A stretch of DNA of 64,000 nucleotides, taken from assembly GCF_018612915.1 (NCBI RefSeq), contig NZ_JAGGRL010000005.1, forward strand, positions 62,001-126,000, in the 5' to 3' direction. Both the position numbers and the translations under genes were made by a program. This document shows, one piece after another, positions 7,721 to 16,708 of this stretch. Under the pieces are notes generated by a model. It did not search any database, was not told where the DNA came from, and saw nothing but the letters and a program-made list of their open reading frames with translations. This DNA comes from Stenotrophomonas sp. ISL-67 (GTDB lineage: Bacteria > Pseudomonadota > Gammaproteobacteria > Xanthomonadales > Xanthomonadaceae). The first letter of the stretch is position 1. Every line of letters starts with the position of its first letter.

Positions 7721-8755
7721 ATGCTCACGACCTCTGCCCGACTGTTGCGTCTACTCTCGCTGCTGCAATCCCGCCCGCACTGGCCCGGCAACACGCTGGC
7801 GGCGGACATCGGCGTGCACCCGCGCACGCTGCGCCGCGACATCGAGCGTCTGCGCGAGCTGGGCTATCCCATCCAGGCCAGCAGCGGCGTGGCCGGCGGC
7901 TACGCCTTCCGCGCCGGGCGTGCATTGCCGCCGCTGCTGCTTGACGATGAAGAAGCGCTGGCCGCCGCGCTGGCACTGCGCACTGCGGTATCCGGCACCA
8001 TCAGCGGCATCGAGCAGACCGCCATCACTGCACTGGTCAAACTGGAACAGGTGATGCCGGCCCGCCTGCGCCGCCGCCTGGATGCATTGCGCACCGCGAT
8101 CCTGCCGATCGACCAGGCCGGGCCGGTGGTCGACGCCGGGTTGCTGGCCACGCTGGCCGGTGCCTGCCGTGACCAGCTACAACTGCGCTTCGACTATGCC
8201 GACCGCCAGGGACAACCGAGCCAGAGGCTGGTGGAACCGCAGGGCGTAGTGCATGCCGAGCGGCGCTGGTACCTGGTGGCATGGGACACGCTGCGCGTGG
8301 ACTGGCGCACGTTCCGCATCGACCGCATGACCAGCACGGCAGAGGTCGGCGCCCACTTCCGCCCTCGCCCGTCGCCCGCCAACGGCGACCTGCGCGCGTT
8401 CGTGAAGCAGTCTCTCTCGCTGGGGCCCTACGGGGACGAAGCACGGGTGATCCTGCACGCGCCGATCGAAAACGTGCGCGAGCGCATCCCGCCCTCGGCC
8501 GGGATGCTTGAAAGGGTGGATGCACAGCGGTGCCTGCTGCGCTGTGGCGCGCATCCGCAGGGCGCGGTGGTCTATTGGCTGCTCGCGCTGGAGCTTGAGT
8601 TCGAGATACTGGGCCCACCCGCCCTGCACGCGATGATGCGCGACGCAGGCGACCGGGTGGCACGCAGCCTTGCACGCACCGGTACCGACGTCACCGGCTT
8701 GATCGGCGCAACTGGCCTGGCATCCAGCGCGGAACCGGATCCGCACAGAGAGTGA
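7721..8755 (+). CDS. HTH and WYL-domain transcriptional regulator (YafY/DeoR-like)
   Basis: 344 residues. Residues about 5-60 form a winged helix-turn-helix (AADIGVHPRTLRRDIERLRELG), followed by the glycine-rich wing and, at about 145-230, a WYL domain with RRWYLVAWDTLRVDWRTFRIDRM. The C-terminal part is the WCX extension. The ATG at 7721 is preferred over an upstream frame extension because HTH regulators of this family begin just before the first helix. WYL domains sense ligands or nucleic acids. The divergent GST gene is the obvious target, with the dyads at 7683-7704 as the likely binding site. Confidence 0.85.
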   Translation: MLTTSARLLRLLSLLQSRPHWPGNTLAADIGVHPRTLRRDIERLRELGYPIQASSGVAGGYAFRAGRALPPLLLDDEEALAAALALRTAVSGTISGIEQTAITALVKLEQVMPARLRRRLDALRTAILPIDQAGPVVDAGLLATLAGACRDQLQLRFDYADRQGQPSQRLVEPQGVVHAERRWYLVAWDTLRVDWRTFRIDRMTSTAEVGAHFRPRPSPANGDLRAFVKQSLSLGPYGDEARVILHAPIENVRERIPPSAGMLERVDAQRCLLRCGAHPQGAVVYWLLALELEFEILGPPALHAMMRDAGDRVARSLARTGTDVTGLIGATGLASSAEPDPHRE

Positions 8756-8775
8756 CGCAGCTCTCGTCCCGCGCA

Positions 8776-8789
8776 TAGGAATAGTCCTA
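8776..8789. promoter_or_regulatory. RcsB-box-like dyad upstream of the response regulator gene
   Basis: TAGGA-ATAG-TCCTA is a perfect 5-bp inverted repeat. It matches the enterobacterial RcsAB box TAAGAATATTCCTA at 12 of 14 positions. It lies 65 bp upstream of a gene for a regulator of the same NarL/RcsB/BvgA family, so autoregulation is plausible. The comparison is with known boxes from other genera. Confidence 0.5.
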
Positions 8790-8854
8790 ATCTGACATGA
8801 GAGTATCTCCATTGCGCATTGAAGCGGTAAGAATGGCGCAAATCCCACGATTGC

Positions 8855-9514
8855 GTGCCTCCTTTGTCCCGACGCTATCCAGGCCCCGCCTACGGACCGC
8901 TGCTGCCGTCCGTACTGAACATCGCCCTGCTCGATGACCACGACGTCGTCCGGCATGGCAGCTACGTGCAGCTGTCGACCGATCCGCGCTTCCACGTCGT
9001 CGGCAACCATGCCCATACCCAGTCGCTGATCAACACCCTGCAGCGCCACCTGGTGGATGTGGCGGTAGTGGACTACACCCTGGCCGAAGGCGACCTGCAG
9101 GGCATGGAACTGCTGCGCATGCTGCGGCGGCGCTTCCCGCGTGTACGCGTGCTGATGTTTTCGGCCAACGTGCATCACGTCATGATCTCCAACAGCATGG
9201 CCGCCGGCGCGGCAGGCGTGGTATCCAAGGCCGAAACGCTGGAAGCACTCGCGCGCGCGGTTACCCGCGTGGCCGCCGGGCACACCCACGTACCGGCCAA
9301 CTACCGCGATGAATATGCCGAGCACCGCTTGTCGCCGAGCGAGCGCGAAGTGCTGCAGCTGTGCCTGAGCGGCATGACCGTGACCGATATCGCACTGCAG
9401 CGGAAGCGCAGCATCAAGACCATCAGCACGCAGAAGCACGCCGCGTTCCGCAAGCTCGGCCTGCGCACCGACCGCGACCTGTTCACCCTGCGCCACCAAC
9501 TGGCGGTGTGGTGA
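8855..9514 (+). CDS. response regulator, receiver plus LuxR-type HTH (RcsB/BvgA/EvgA-like)
   Basis: 219 residues if the GTG at 8855 is the start; the first 20 residues precede the usual family start (LNIALLDDHDVV), so a later start is possible. The receiver has the acidic pair DD near residue 27, the phospho-acceptor Asp in VAVVDYTL (about residue 73) and the conserved Lys in VVSKAE. The C-terminal LuxR HTH is intact (LSPSEREVLQLCLSGMTVTD and KRSIKTISTQKHAAF). Its stop overlaps the GTG of the next gene, a hybrid kinase (GTGA), so the two form one operon and almost certainly one phosphorelay. It lies 3.7 kb from cable-type fimbriae; cable pili elsewhere are controlled by an adjacent two-component system (CblSTR). 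Control of the fimbriae here is an inference. Confidence 0.85.
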   Translation: MPPLSRRYPGPAYGPLLPSVLNIALLDDHDVVRHGSYVQLSTDPRFHVVGNHAHTQSLINTLQRHLVDVAVVDYTLAEGDLQGMELLRMLRRRFPRVRVLMFSANVHHVMISNSMAAGAAGVVSKAETLEALARAVTRVAAGHTHVPANYRDEYAEHRLSPSEREVLQLCLSGMTVTDIALQRKRSIKTISTQKHAAFRKLGLRTDRDLFTLRHQLAVW

Positions 9515-11862
9515 GCGCCGACCGGACCTGGACCGGCGCCCTGACCGCGGTGCTGGTCGGCCTGCTGCTGCCCGCGTGGCCAGGCACCGCCGGCGAACCG
9601 CGCCTGGTCCGGGTGGCCGCCGACCCTTCCCAGCAGGGCCTGCTGGCCGGCCACAGCCGCGCGACACGCGATACCAACCTGATCAGCGGCTACGCCCAGC
9701 TGGTGGCGGAACAGGCCGGCCTGGAATTCCGTGAACAGCCGGTGGAATCCGCCACCGCGGCGCTGCAGGCACTCTGCGATGGGCGCGCGGACCTGATGCT
9801 GCTGCTGGGCCCGCTGGACAACACCCCCTGCACATCGCTGGCCGCCTCACCGGCCTATTACCGCGGCCAGACCCTGCTGGCCAGCCGTCACGCCCAGGCG
9901 CACGCGCCGGAATTCGCGCACCTGCGACGGGTGGCGGTAGTGCGCGGCACGCGCCTGGCCGAGTGGCTGGGCGCCTACCATCCCCACCTGCAGGTGGTGG
10001 GCCTGCCCAGCCTGCGCGAAGCCCTGTCTGCGGTGGAAGCGGGCGTGGTTGATGCGGCGCTGGACCTGGATGTGGCAATGCGTCCGATGGTGCGCCGCGA
10101 GTTCGGCGACAGCCTGCTGTTGCACGGCGGGCCATCGACCCTGCCGGGCAGCCTGCACCTGGTGGTACGCCACCGCGACCGCGGCCTGCTCGATCAGATC
10201 CATCAGGCGATGCGCGCGATCAGCCCGCAGGAACACGCCATGCTGATGCAGCGCTGGACCAAGGCCACCTACCTGAGCGGGCCGTCGCTGCAGGTGATGT
10301 CGCAGCACTTCCGCTGGGAACTGCTGGCCACCACGCTGACCCTGCTGGCACTGCTCACCGCCGGGGTGTGGATGCGCATCGCGCAGCAGTCGGCGCGGCG
10401 CAGCGAACGCCAGCAGGCGCGCTTCATTGCCGTGATGAGCCACGAGGTCCGCAACGCGGCGCAGACACTGGTCACCTCGGTGGATCTGCTGCACCAGTCG
10501 GGGCTGGACCAGGGCCAACGGCAACTGGTCAACGCGGCACGCAATGCCGGGGCCGGGCTGCGCCACCTGCTGGGCCACGCGCTGGACTACTCACGCCTGG
10601 CCACCGGCGAGTACCTCCCCACGCCGGGCTGGCAGGATGTGCGGCAACTGGTCCGCGACTGCATGGCGGTAGCCCGCCCCGGGGCGGAGGCCAAGGGCCT
10701 TGCCATGGCGCTGCTGCAGGACACCGACCCGCTGCCCAGGATGTGGCTGGACGGTGACGCACTGCGCCAGGTGATCAGCAACCTGCTGGGCAATGCGGTG
10801 AAATTCACTGATGTGGGCACGGTGGAGGTGACGCTGTCGCTGCAGCTCGATGAGAACAGCGCAAGCGTGTGGCTGGCGGTCAGCGATACCGGGATCGGCA
10901 TTCCGGCCAACCAGCACGACAGTGTCTTCAAGCCGTTCGCGCAGGCGCACGACAGCCATTCGCGGCAGCTGGGCGGTGCCGGGCTGGGCCTGTCGATCTG
11001 CCAGGACCTGGTGCGCGGCATGGGAGGAACGGTGCAGCTGCGCAGTGCGCCGGGCGAAGGCAGCTGCTTCGACGTGCGCCTGCCCGTGGTGCTCGAAGGT
11101 GCCGGTCATTCCACCGGCGAACAACCGCTGGCTGGGCGCACCCTGCTGCTGGTCGAAGACCATGCGCTGAACCGGACGGTCGTCTGCCGGCAGCTGGAAA
11201 CGCTGGGCGCGTCGGTGAGCAGCTGCGCCGACGGTGCCAGCGCCCTGCACAGCCAGGCCGCCGAGCCCTGCGGCGTGGTGTTGCTGGATTGCGTGCTCGG
11301 CGACATGAGTGGCTACGAGCTGGCCACCCAGCTTCGCCAGCTGGAACGCCGCCACGGACGCGCGGCAGCCATCCTGGTGGCGGTCTCGGCCAACGATTCG
11401 CCTGCCCACGTGCAGCGCTGCCTCGCCTGCGGAATGGACGCGGTGCTGTGCAAGCCGCTGGATATCGGCAGGCTGTTGCGCGCGTTGCAGCTGGAGGTAC
11501 CTGGCAACGCCCCCGCCCCCGCAACATCAAGCGGCAGCATCGACCCGATCTGGGCTGACTTCCTGCATTCGTTGCAGGAAGAACAGATGGCGTTGCACGA
11601 CGCGCTGCACGCACAGGGTGGCAACCGCCTGCGACACCACGCCCATCGGCTGGCCGGCGTATTGCAGATGCTGGGGCAACCGGACCTGGCCGCGATCGCC
11701 GGCGACCTGCACGAACTGGACCTGGACGACGCCGGCAGCTGGCGGGAGGCCGAGCGCCTGCTGGGTTACCTGCGCCCGGCCGTGGCCGGCCTGGTACGCG
11801 GTGCGATTACTTCAACTGCAGGGGATAGCGCTGCCACAGCACGTGCACCAGGAATCCAGTGA
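9511..11862 (+). CDS. unorthodox hybrid sensor kinase (EvgS/BvgS-like)
   Basis: 783 residues from the GTG at 9511, which overlaps the stop of the regulator gene by 4 bases. Domain order: N-terminal signal/anchor (about 8-27), one periplasmic solute-binding-like domain (about 30-250), a transmembrane helix (about 269-290), HisKA with phospho-His in MSHEVRN (His about 311), HATPase with N box NLLGNAVKF and DTGIGIP, a receiver (LLLVEDH, acceptor Asp in LLDCVLGD about 592, Lys in CKPLD) and a C-terminal Hpt domain with His in RHHAHRLAG (about 711). All phosphorelay residues are present. BvgS and EvgS have two Venus-flytrap domains; this protein has room for only one. Its 3' end overlaps a convergent small gene by 56 bp. 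Confidence 0.88.
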   Translation: MSADRTWTGALTAVLVGLLLPAWPGTAGEPRLVRVAADPSQQGLLAGHSRATRDTNLISGYAQLVAEQAGLEFREQPVESATAALQALCDGRADLMLLLGPLDNTPCTSLAASPAYYRGQTLLASRHAQAHAPEFAHLRRVAVVRGTRLAEWLGAYHPHLQVVGLPSLREALSAVEAGVVDAALDLDVAMRPMVRREFGDSLLLHGGPSTLPGSLHLVVRHRDRGLLDQIHQAMRAISPQEHAMLMQRWTKATYLSGPSLQVMSQHFRWELLATTLTLLALLTAGVWMRIAQQSARRSERQQARFIAVMSHEVRNAAQTLVTSVDLLHQSGLDQGQRQLVNAARNAGAGLRHLLGHALDYSRLATGEYLPTPGWQDVRQLVRDCMAVARPGAEAKGLAMALLQDTDPLPRMWLDGDALRQVISNLLGNAVKFTDVGTVEVTLSLQLDENSASVWLAVSDTGIGIPANQHDSVFKPFAQAHDSHSRQLGGAGLGLSICQDLVRGMGGTVQLRSAPGEGSCFDVRLPVVLEGAGHSTGEQPLAGRTLLLVEDHALNRTVVCRQLETLGASVSSCADGASALHSQAAEPCGVVLLDCVLGDMSGYELATQLRQLERRHGRAAAILVAVSANDSPAHVQRCLACGMDAVLCKPLDIGRLLRALQLEVPGNAPAPATSSGSIDPIWADFLHSLQEEQMALHDALHAQGGNRLRHHAHRLAGVLQMLGQPDLAAIAGDLHELDLDDAGSWREAERLLGYLRPAVAGLVRGAITSTAGDSAATARAPGIQ

Positions 11863-12079
11863 GCTCGGCATCCCTGGCGCTGATCGCCGCGCGGATCTTG
11901 TCCAGCAGCACCATGTCGCTGCAGGTGCGCACATCGGCGTGGTCGGCCTGCCCCGCACGACGCGCCCGGTAGCGGGCCGCACGCTGCGCGTCGGTCATGG
12001 CGTAGCCGAAGGTGGGCGGACGGCCACGCTTGCGCGGCAGCATCAGTTCCAGGGTGCCGGGATCTTCTTCATCACGCAT
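11807..12079 (-). CDS. small basic protein with AT-hook-like KRGRPP motif
   Basis: 90 residues from the ATG at 12079. The centre reads PRKRGRPPTFGYAMTDAQRA, an AT-hook-like motif followed by the basic helix AARYRARRAGQADH. The protein may bind DNA. The motif resembles the N-terminal region of RepB-type regulatory proteins, but no function is claimed. The frame continues upstream, and there is no good ribosome site, so a longer N-terminus (a GTG lies 20 codons or so further up) cannot be excluded. The last 56 bases are antisense to the end of the sensor kinase gene. Confidence 0.65.
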   Translation of the reverse strand: MRDEEDPGTLELMLPRKRGRPPTFGYAMTDAQRAARYRARRAGQADHADVRTCSDMVLLDKIRAAISARDAELTGFLVHVLWQRYPLQLK

Positions 12080-12177
12080 GACGGGTGGCGGGGGCGGCAC
12101 GAACGGGGGCGAAACAATATCGTGATAGAGCACGGAAATCCAGCAGAAAAGCCGCTGGATTACCGTAACGGGGCATG

Positions 12178-12582
12178 TCACCGCGCGACGGTTGCTTCCG
12201 CCACGCGCGCACCCAGCCACACCAGCGCGAACCCCGCTACCAGGCTCACGCCCAGATAGGCTGGCATTTCCCAGCCGCGCGCATTGCGCGCCAGCAGCAC
12301 CGCTTCCAGCATCATCGACGAGAACGTGGTCAATCCGCCGATGATCCCGACCACGGCAAATGCGCGCCAGTACACCGCCGCATCGCCCCGGGTCTGCAAC
12401 CACACCGCGAGGTAGCCAATGGCGAAGGCGCCGACCAGGTTCGCGGTCAGCGTGCCCCACGGGAAGCTGCTGCCAAACTGGCGCCACACCGCGTCGCCGA
12501 TGATGAAGCGCAGGGCTGAGCCGAGAGCGCCACCAATCATTACCAGGCCCAGCTGCTGCCACCAGACACCGAAGCCGGCCAT
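12178..12582 (-). CDS. crcB: fluoride ion channel CrcB/FluC
   Basis: 134 residues with four predicted membrane helices and the family motifs GGALGSALRFIIGD, PWGTLTANLVGAFAIGYL (the conserved Asn) and GIIGGLTTFSSMMLE, which contains the TTFS pore motif. FluC dimers export fluoride. The ATG overlaps the rarA stop by one base (TGATG), so the two are co-translated. Confidence 0.93.
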   Translation of the reverse strand: MAGFGVWWQQLGLVMIGGALGSALRFIIGDAVWRQFGSSFPWGTLTANLVGAFAIGYLAVWLQTRGDAAVYWRAFAVVGIIGGLTTFSSMMLEAVLLARNARGWEMPAYLGVSLVAGFALVWLGARVAEATVAR

Positions 12583-13943
12583 CAGTCCTGCCCCTTCCGC
12601 GCCCGCGCCTGTTCCCGCTCGGCGCGCAGGCGGTCGAGCTTTTCCTTCAGCTTGATTTCCAGCCCGCGCGCGACAGGCTGGTAATAGACGCGTTCGCCCA
12701 TCGCATCCGGGAAGCCGGTCTGGTCCAGCGCGATGCCGCCTTCGGCGTCGTGGTCGTACTGGTAGGTCTTGCCGTAACCCAGCTCCTTCATCAGCCTGGT
12801 AGGCGCGTTGCGCAGGTGCAGCGGCACCTCCTGGGTGCCGGTCTCGCGCACTTCCTGCTTGGCCAGGTTGAAGGCGGCATAGCCGGCGTTGGACTTGGCG
12901 GTGCTGGCCAGGTACAGCACCAGCTGGGCGAAGGCGAGCTCGCCCTCCGGGCTGCCCAGCCGTTCGTAGATGTCCCAGGCTTCCAGCGCCATCGACTGCG
13001 CGCGGGGATCGGCCAGGCCGATGTCCTCGATCGCCATGCGGGTCAGGCGCCTGGCCAGGTAGGACGGATCGCAGCCGCCGTCGAGCATGCGCGTGAGCCA
13101 GTACAGCGCCGCATCCGGATTGGAGCTGCGCACTGATTTGTGCAGTGCCGAGATCTGGTCGTAGAACTGCTCGCCGCCCTTGTCGAACCGGCGGGTGCGG
13201 TCGGCCAGCACCTGCACCAGCATTTCCGGACTGATCCGCCCGCCTTCACCGCCGGCCAGTTCGGCGGCGATCTCCAGCAGGGTCAGGCCGCGCCGTACAT
13301 CGCCGTCGGCCGCGGTGGCAATCTGCAGCAGGGCTTCCGGCGTGACCTGCAGCGATTCGCCGCCCAGCCCGCGCTCACCGTCCTGTAGGGCCCGCTCCAG
13401 CGCTTCGACGATATCAGCCGGCGACACCGCTTCCAGCACATGCACGCGGCAGCGCGAAAGCAATGCCGAGTTGAGTTCGAACGAGGGGTTTTCGGTGGTT
13501 GCGCCGACGAACACGATGGTGCCGCGCTCGATGTGCGGCAGGAACGCATCCTGCTGCGCCTTGTTGAAGCGATGCACTTCGTCGACGAACAACACCGTGC
13601 GCCGGCCTTCGGCGAAGCGTTGGGCGGCCTCGGCCAGCACCACCCGCACCTCGGGCAGGCCGGACAGCACCGCGGAGATCGCCCGGAACTCGGCATCGGC
13701 GTAGTGGGCCAGCAGCAGCGAGAGCGTGGTCTTGCCACAGCCCGGCGGGCCCCACAGGATCATCGAGTGCACGTGCCCGGACTCGACTGCCCGGCGCAGC
13801 GCGCTGCCCGGGGCGAGCAGGCGCTTCTGCCCCACCATCTCGTCGAGGGTCTGCGGGCGCATGCGCTCGGCAAGCGGGCGCATGCTGTCCCGATCCACCG
13901 TCAGCAGATCGGGCTCATTGAATGAAGTTCGGTTTCTGGCCAC
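12582..13943 (-). CDS. rarA: replication-associated recombination protein A (MgsA/RarA AAA+ ATPase)
   Basis: 453 residues. Walker A GPPGCGKTT at about 65-73, Walker B VLFVDEVHRF at about 115-124, and GATTENPSFELN sensor-1 region, followed by the lid and the MgsA C-terminal tetramerisation domain (GGCDPSYLARRLTRMAIEDIG). It acts at stalled replication forks and with SSB. It lies between lolA and crcB; lolA-rarA is a conserved gammaproteobacterial pair. Confidence 0.95.
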   Translation of the reverse strand: MARNRTSFNEPDLLTVDRDSMRPLAERMRPQTLDEMVGQKRLLAPGSALRRAVESGHVHSMILWGPPGCGKTTLSLLLAHYADAEFRAISAVLSGLPEVRVVLAEAAQRFAEGRRTVLFVDEVHRFNKAQQDAFLPHIERGTIVFVGATTENPSFELNSALLSRCRVHVLEAVSPADIVEALERALQDGERGLGGESLQVTPEALLQIATAADGDVRRGLTLLEIAAELAGGEGGRISPEMLVQVLADRTRRFDKGGEQFYDQISALHKSVRSSNPDAALYWLTRMLDGGCDPSYLARRLTRMAIEDIGLADPRAQSMALEAWDIYERLGSPEGELAFAQLVLYLASTAKSNAGYAAFNLAKQEVRETGTQEVPLHLRNAPTRLMKELGYGKTYQYDHDAEGGIALDQTGFPDAMGERVYYQPVARGLEIKLKEKLDRLRAEREQARARKGQD

Positions 13944-13967
13944 GCAACTATTGTATGACCGAATGCC

Positions 13968-14013
13968 GTAGCGCCGGGCTCTGCCCGAACGCCGTAGCGC
14001 CGGGCTCTGCCCG
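13968..14013. repeat. tandem pair of SMAG palindromes
   Basis: Two copies of a 20-bp GTAGCGCCGGGCTCTGCCCG unit begin at 13968 and 13994, between rarA and lolA. The second is completed to a full GTAGC...GCTAC hairpin. GTAG-headed stem-loops of this kind are the SMAG family of Stenotrophomonas. Confidence 0.85.
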
Positions 14014-14019
14014 GCTACC

Positions 14020-14658
14020 TTAGTTCCCGATGACGTCGGTGCCCTTCGGCGGCGTGAAATTGAACGTGCCCTTGGGGAAGGCCGGATTGCGCTTCCAGCC
14101 GGTGAAGCTGATCACCGTGCGCTGGTTCACCGCATCGGTCACCTCCATACGGGCCAGGCCCTGGGCATTGAAGCCCAGCGCGGCGTACTGGAACGAGGTC
14201 TCGGTTTCACGTTTCGGCGTCAGCGACAGCCACTGCAGGCCATCACGCGGCGCGGCCTCTTCACTGACGTCGTACTGCTTGTCCAGCAGTGCCGGGTTGA
14301 TCAGCGCGGTCAGCGGGCTGTTCTGCTCCTCGGTGCCCTGCGCGCGCTTGGTCGCCTGCTGCAGGTCCGGCTCGTACACCCACACGTTGCTGCCGTCGGC
14401 AATGATCAGCTGCTCATGCGGCTTCGTGTACTCCCAGCGGAACTGACGCGGCGCGGAAAGCGCCACGTTGCCACTGGTGGTTTCCTTTACCTTGCCCTTG
14501 CTGTCGAACACCTTCTGCTCGAACTGCCCGTCCAGGCCCTTGAGGTCCTTGGTGAAACGGTTCAGCTCATCGCGGGCGCCGGCCCAGGCAGACACCGACC
14601 CGACACTGGCGCAGACCAGCGTGGCGGCGACGAGACAGCGGCGGAAGGTGCTCTGCAT
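14020..14658 (-). CDS. lolA: outer-membrane lipoprotein carrier protein LolA
   Basis: 212 residues with a signal peptide of about 26 residues (MQSTFRRCL to SAWA). The mature part has the LolA pattern: LNRFTKDLKGLDGQFEQKVF, PRQFRWEYTKPHEQLIIADG, VWVYEPDL and PKGTFNFTPPKGTDVI at the end. LolA carries lipoproteins across the periplasm from LolCDE to LolB. The ATG at 14658 is chosen as the signal-peptide start; no clear ribosome site precedes it. Confidence 0.93.
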   Translation of the reverse strand: MQSTFRRCLVAATLVCASVGSVSAWAGARDELNRFTKDLKGLDGQFEQKVFDSKGKVKETTSGNVALSAPRQFRWEYTKPHEQLIIADGSNVWVYEPDLQQATKRAQGTEEQNSPLTALINPALLDKQYDVSEEAAPRDGLQWLSLTPKRETETSFQYAALGFNAQGLARMEVTDAVNQRTVISFTGWKRNPAFPKGTFNFTPPKGTDVIGN

Positions 14659-14722
14659 AGAGGTATCCAATAAACGTAGGGAGGATGGCAGGCAGTGTGC
14701 CGCCGTCATCCTGAATGGGGAA

Positions 14723-16687
14723 TCAGGGGGCGGATTGCACCGTGCGCAGGTCGCCGTAGACCACCTGTCCACGGAAGCCACGCCGGACCTGCTGGTACAG
14801 CTCGCGGAAGGCAGCATAATCGCCCGGCTGGCACAACGCATCCGCCCCGCGCACCGCGTTCTGGTGCAGGCGGTGGCGGGCCACGATGGCCTGGCCTTCC
14901 CGGGTCCAGTGCAGCGCGTACTCGCCGGCGGCGTTGCGGAACTGCTGGTCGCGCGGCATCGCCACGATCGGCACCCCGACCGGGAACTCCACCCGGTAGG
15001 TTTCCTCACGCAGGGTGTCGTTGCAGTAGAACGGGGTCACGTTGTCCGGCGCCGAGGTGGTCGTGTAGATGTCGCGGAACGACTCCCCACCCGGCGGGTC
15101 CGGCAGCACCATGCCACCGACCACGCCGAAGTCGACGTAATCGCGGGCATGGAAATCGTAGCGGTAGTTGAATGGCCGGGCCAGGTCCTGCGGGTCGCCC
15201 AGCAGGGTCAGCGTGCCGCTGCCATCGAAGCCGGACGAGGCCATGATTGATTCTTCCACGCGCGCCCGGTTCTGCGCGTTGAGCCGGGCGAACGAGCCGC
15301 GCATGCCGATCTCGCCGACCTCGCGGGGCTGCGGCACGGTCTGCCCTTCCAGATTGCCGGCCGGGTCGAAGCGGAACGTCACCTCGAAACCGTTTCCATT
15401 GCGCGCGGCATCGTTGGCGGGCGTGCGCGCGACCCTGGCCTGGCGCGTAAGCAGCACCGGCGCGCCCAGGTCACCGTCGGGCAGCTGGCCGAAGCGCGCA
15501 TACGCACTGGTCGAATCCAGGTACAGGTCGAACTCGGGGATGTAGGTAATGGCGTGGTTGAAGCGCCCCAGCATCGGAATCGCCGGCAGGGTCGGGCCTC
15601 CGCCTGCACCGATCAGCACCGGGGTGCTGTCGATGCCGCGCGCTGCCAGCAGTGCCTCCAGGATCACCACATGGTCCTTGCAGTCGCCATAGTGGTTGTC
15701 GAGAATGCTCTGCGCAGGATTCGGCTCCAGCCCGCCGTTGCCCAGGTACACCGCCACATAGCGGATGTTCTGCGACACCCAGCGGTACAGCGCGGCGGCC
15801 TGCTCGCGCCGGTCATCGATGCCACGGGTGATTTCATCGGCCAGCGTCTGGATGCCCGGGGTCACCCGCGCCGCCTCGCTGCCCTTGAGCTGGTAGGCCT
15901 GGGCCACCTGCGCCCAGTCGCGGTAGGTGCTGGCCATGATGGTCGGGCTGAACTCCCATGGCGCGGCGGTCCAATTCTGCACCGGCAGCGGGTCCGGGCG
16001 GCGGTAGCGCCAGGCCCAGGTGGCCTGCCCGTTGCGGAGGGTCGGGGCCTGGCTGCCCTGCACGCCGCGCTGCTGCACATGCATGGGCAGCGATGCCGGC
16101 GCGCTCAGGGTCACCTGCGCATCGTCGTACTGCGAGAACACGCTGAACGTTTCCCACAGGCTGAAGTAGCCGGGGAAGTACGGCATGTTCTGGGTGCGGC
16201 GGGTCTGGTAGACCACCCGCGTGCCCGGCGCCAGGTTCGGGAACACCACCACCCGCACCTTGCGGTCGGCATACATGGCCGCGGCGGCGCTGGAGTAGCT
16301 TTCCTGGGTGTAGATGCGGTCGGCTGGCACGTCGCGGCGCTGGCCGTCGGCGGTGAGGGTGTAGGCCGACAGCACCTCCAGGGTTTCCATCTTCTCGCTG
16401 TAGCTCAATCGCACCTGGCTGAACTGTTCGACCGCCGCCTTGGTCTTGAGCAGGATGTCGTAGGACTCGGTCTGCACGTTGCCCGCATCGGGGCGGACCA
16501 CATAGTCGGCGCGGTAGCTGACGAAGCTGAAGTTGTTGCTGGCCTGGATGTCGCTGGGGGCGCTGGCCGGGGCCGGGGTGGGCGCCATGGCGGGCACGGG
16601 GAGCCGGGGCGGCTGGGCCGCCTGGGACCAGGCATGCACGGGCGACACTGCAAGGGCGCACGCTGCCATCCATGTCATGCGGGTCAT
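14723..16687 (-). CDS. exported DUF3857/transglutaminase-like protein
   Basis: 654 residues with a signal peptide (about 1-22). An N-terminal DUF3857 beta-sandwich (about 55-260) is followed by a transglutaminase-like core with the full triad: Cys in HYGDCKDH (about 335), His in FNHAITY (about 378) and Asp in YLDSTSAY (about 392). A C-terminal beta domain follows. Such proteins are periplasmic papain-fold enzymes of unknown substrate. Inserted between lolA and ftsK, which are adjacent in many gammaproteobacteria. A second in-frame ATG three codons downstream is an alternative start. Confidence 0.85.
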   Translation of the reverse strand: MTRMTWMAACALAVSPVHAWSQAAQPPRLPVPAMAPTPAPASAPSDIQASNNFSFVSYRADYVVRPDAGNVQTESYDILLKTKAAVEQFSQVRLSYSEKMETLEVLSAYTLTADGQRRDVPADRIYTQESYSSAAAAMYADRKVRVVVFPNLAPGTRVVYQTRRTQNMPYFPGYFSLWETFSVFSQYDDAQVTLSAPASLPMHVQQRGVQGSQAPTLRNGQATWAWRYRRPDPLPVQNWTAAPWEFSPTIMASTYRDWAQVAQAYQLKGSEAARVTPGIQTLADEITRGIDDRREQAAALYRWVSQNIRYVAVYLGNGGLEPNPAQSILDNHYGDCKDHVVILEALLAARGIDSTPVLIGAGGGPTLPAIPMLGRFNHAITYIPEFDLYLDSTSAYARFGQLPDGDLGAPVLLTRQARVARTPANDAARNGNGFEVTFRFDPAGNLEGQTVPQPREVGEIGMRGSFARLNAQNRARVEESIMASSGFDGSGTLTLLGDPQDLARPFNYRYDFHARDYVDFGVVGGMVLPDPPGGESFRDIYTTTSAPDNVTPFYCNDTLREETYRVEFPVGVPIVAMPRDQQFRNAAGEYALHWTREGQAIVARHRLHQNAVRGADALCQPGDYAAFRELYQQVRRGFRGQVVYGDLRTVQSAP

Positions 16688-16708
16688 TCTGGATCCTTAT
16701 CGAGTGCG

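Noticed and set aside
12178..12562. Extension of the KRGRPP protein frame upstream to 12562
   Set aside because: The extra sequence is antisense-free but overlaps crcB in another frame with shadow composition; the plausible protein begins at about 12079.
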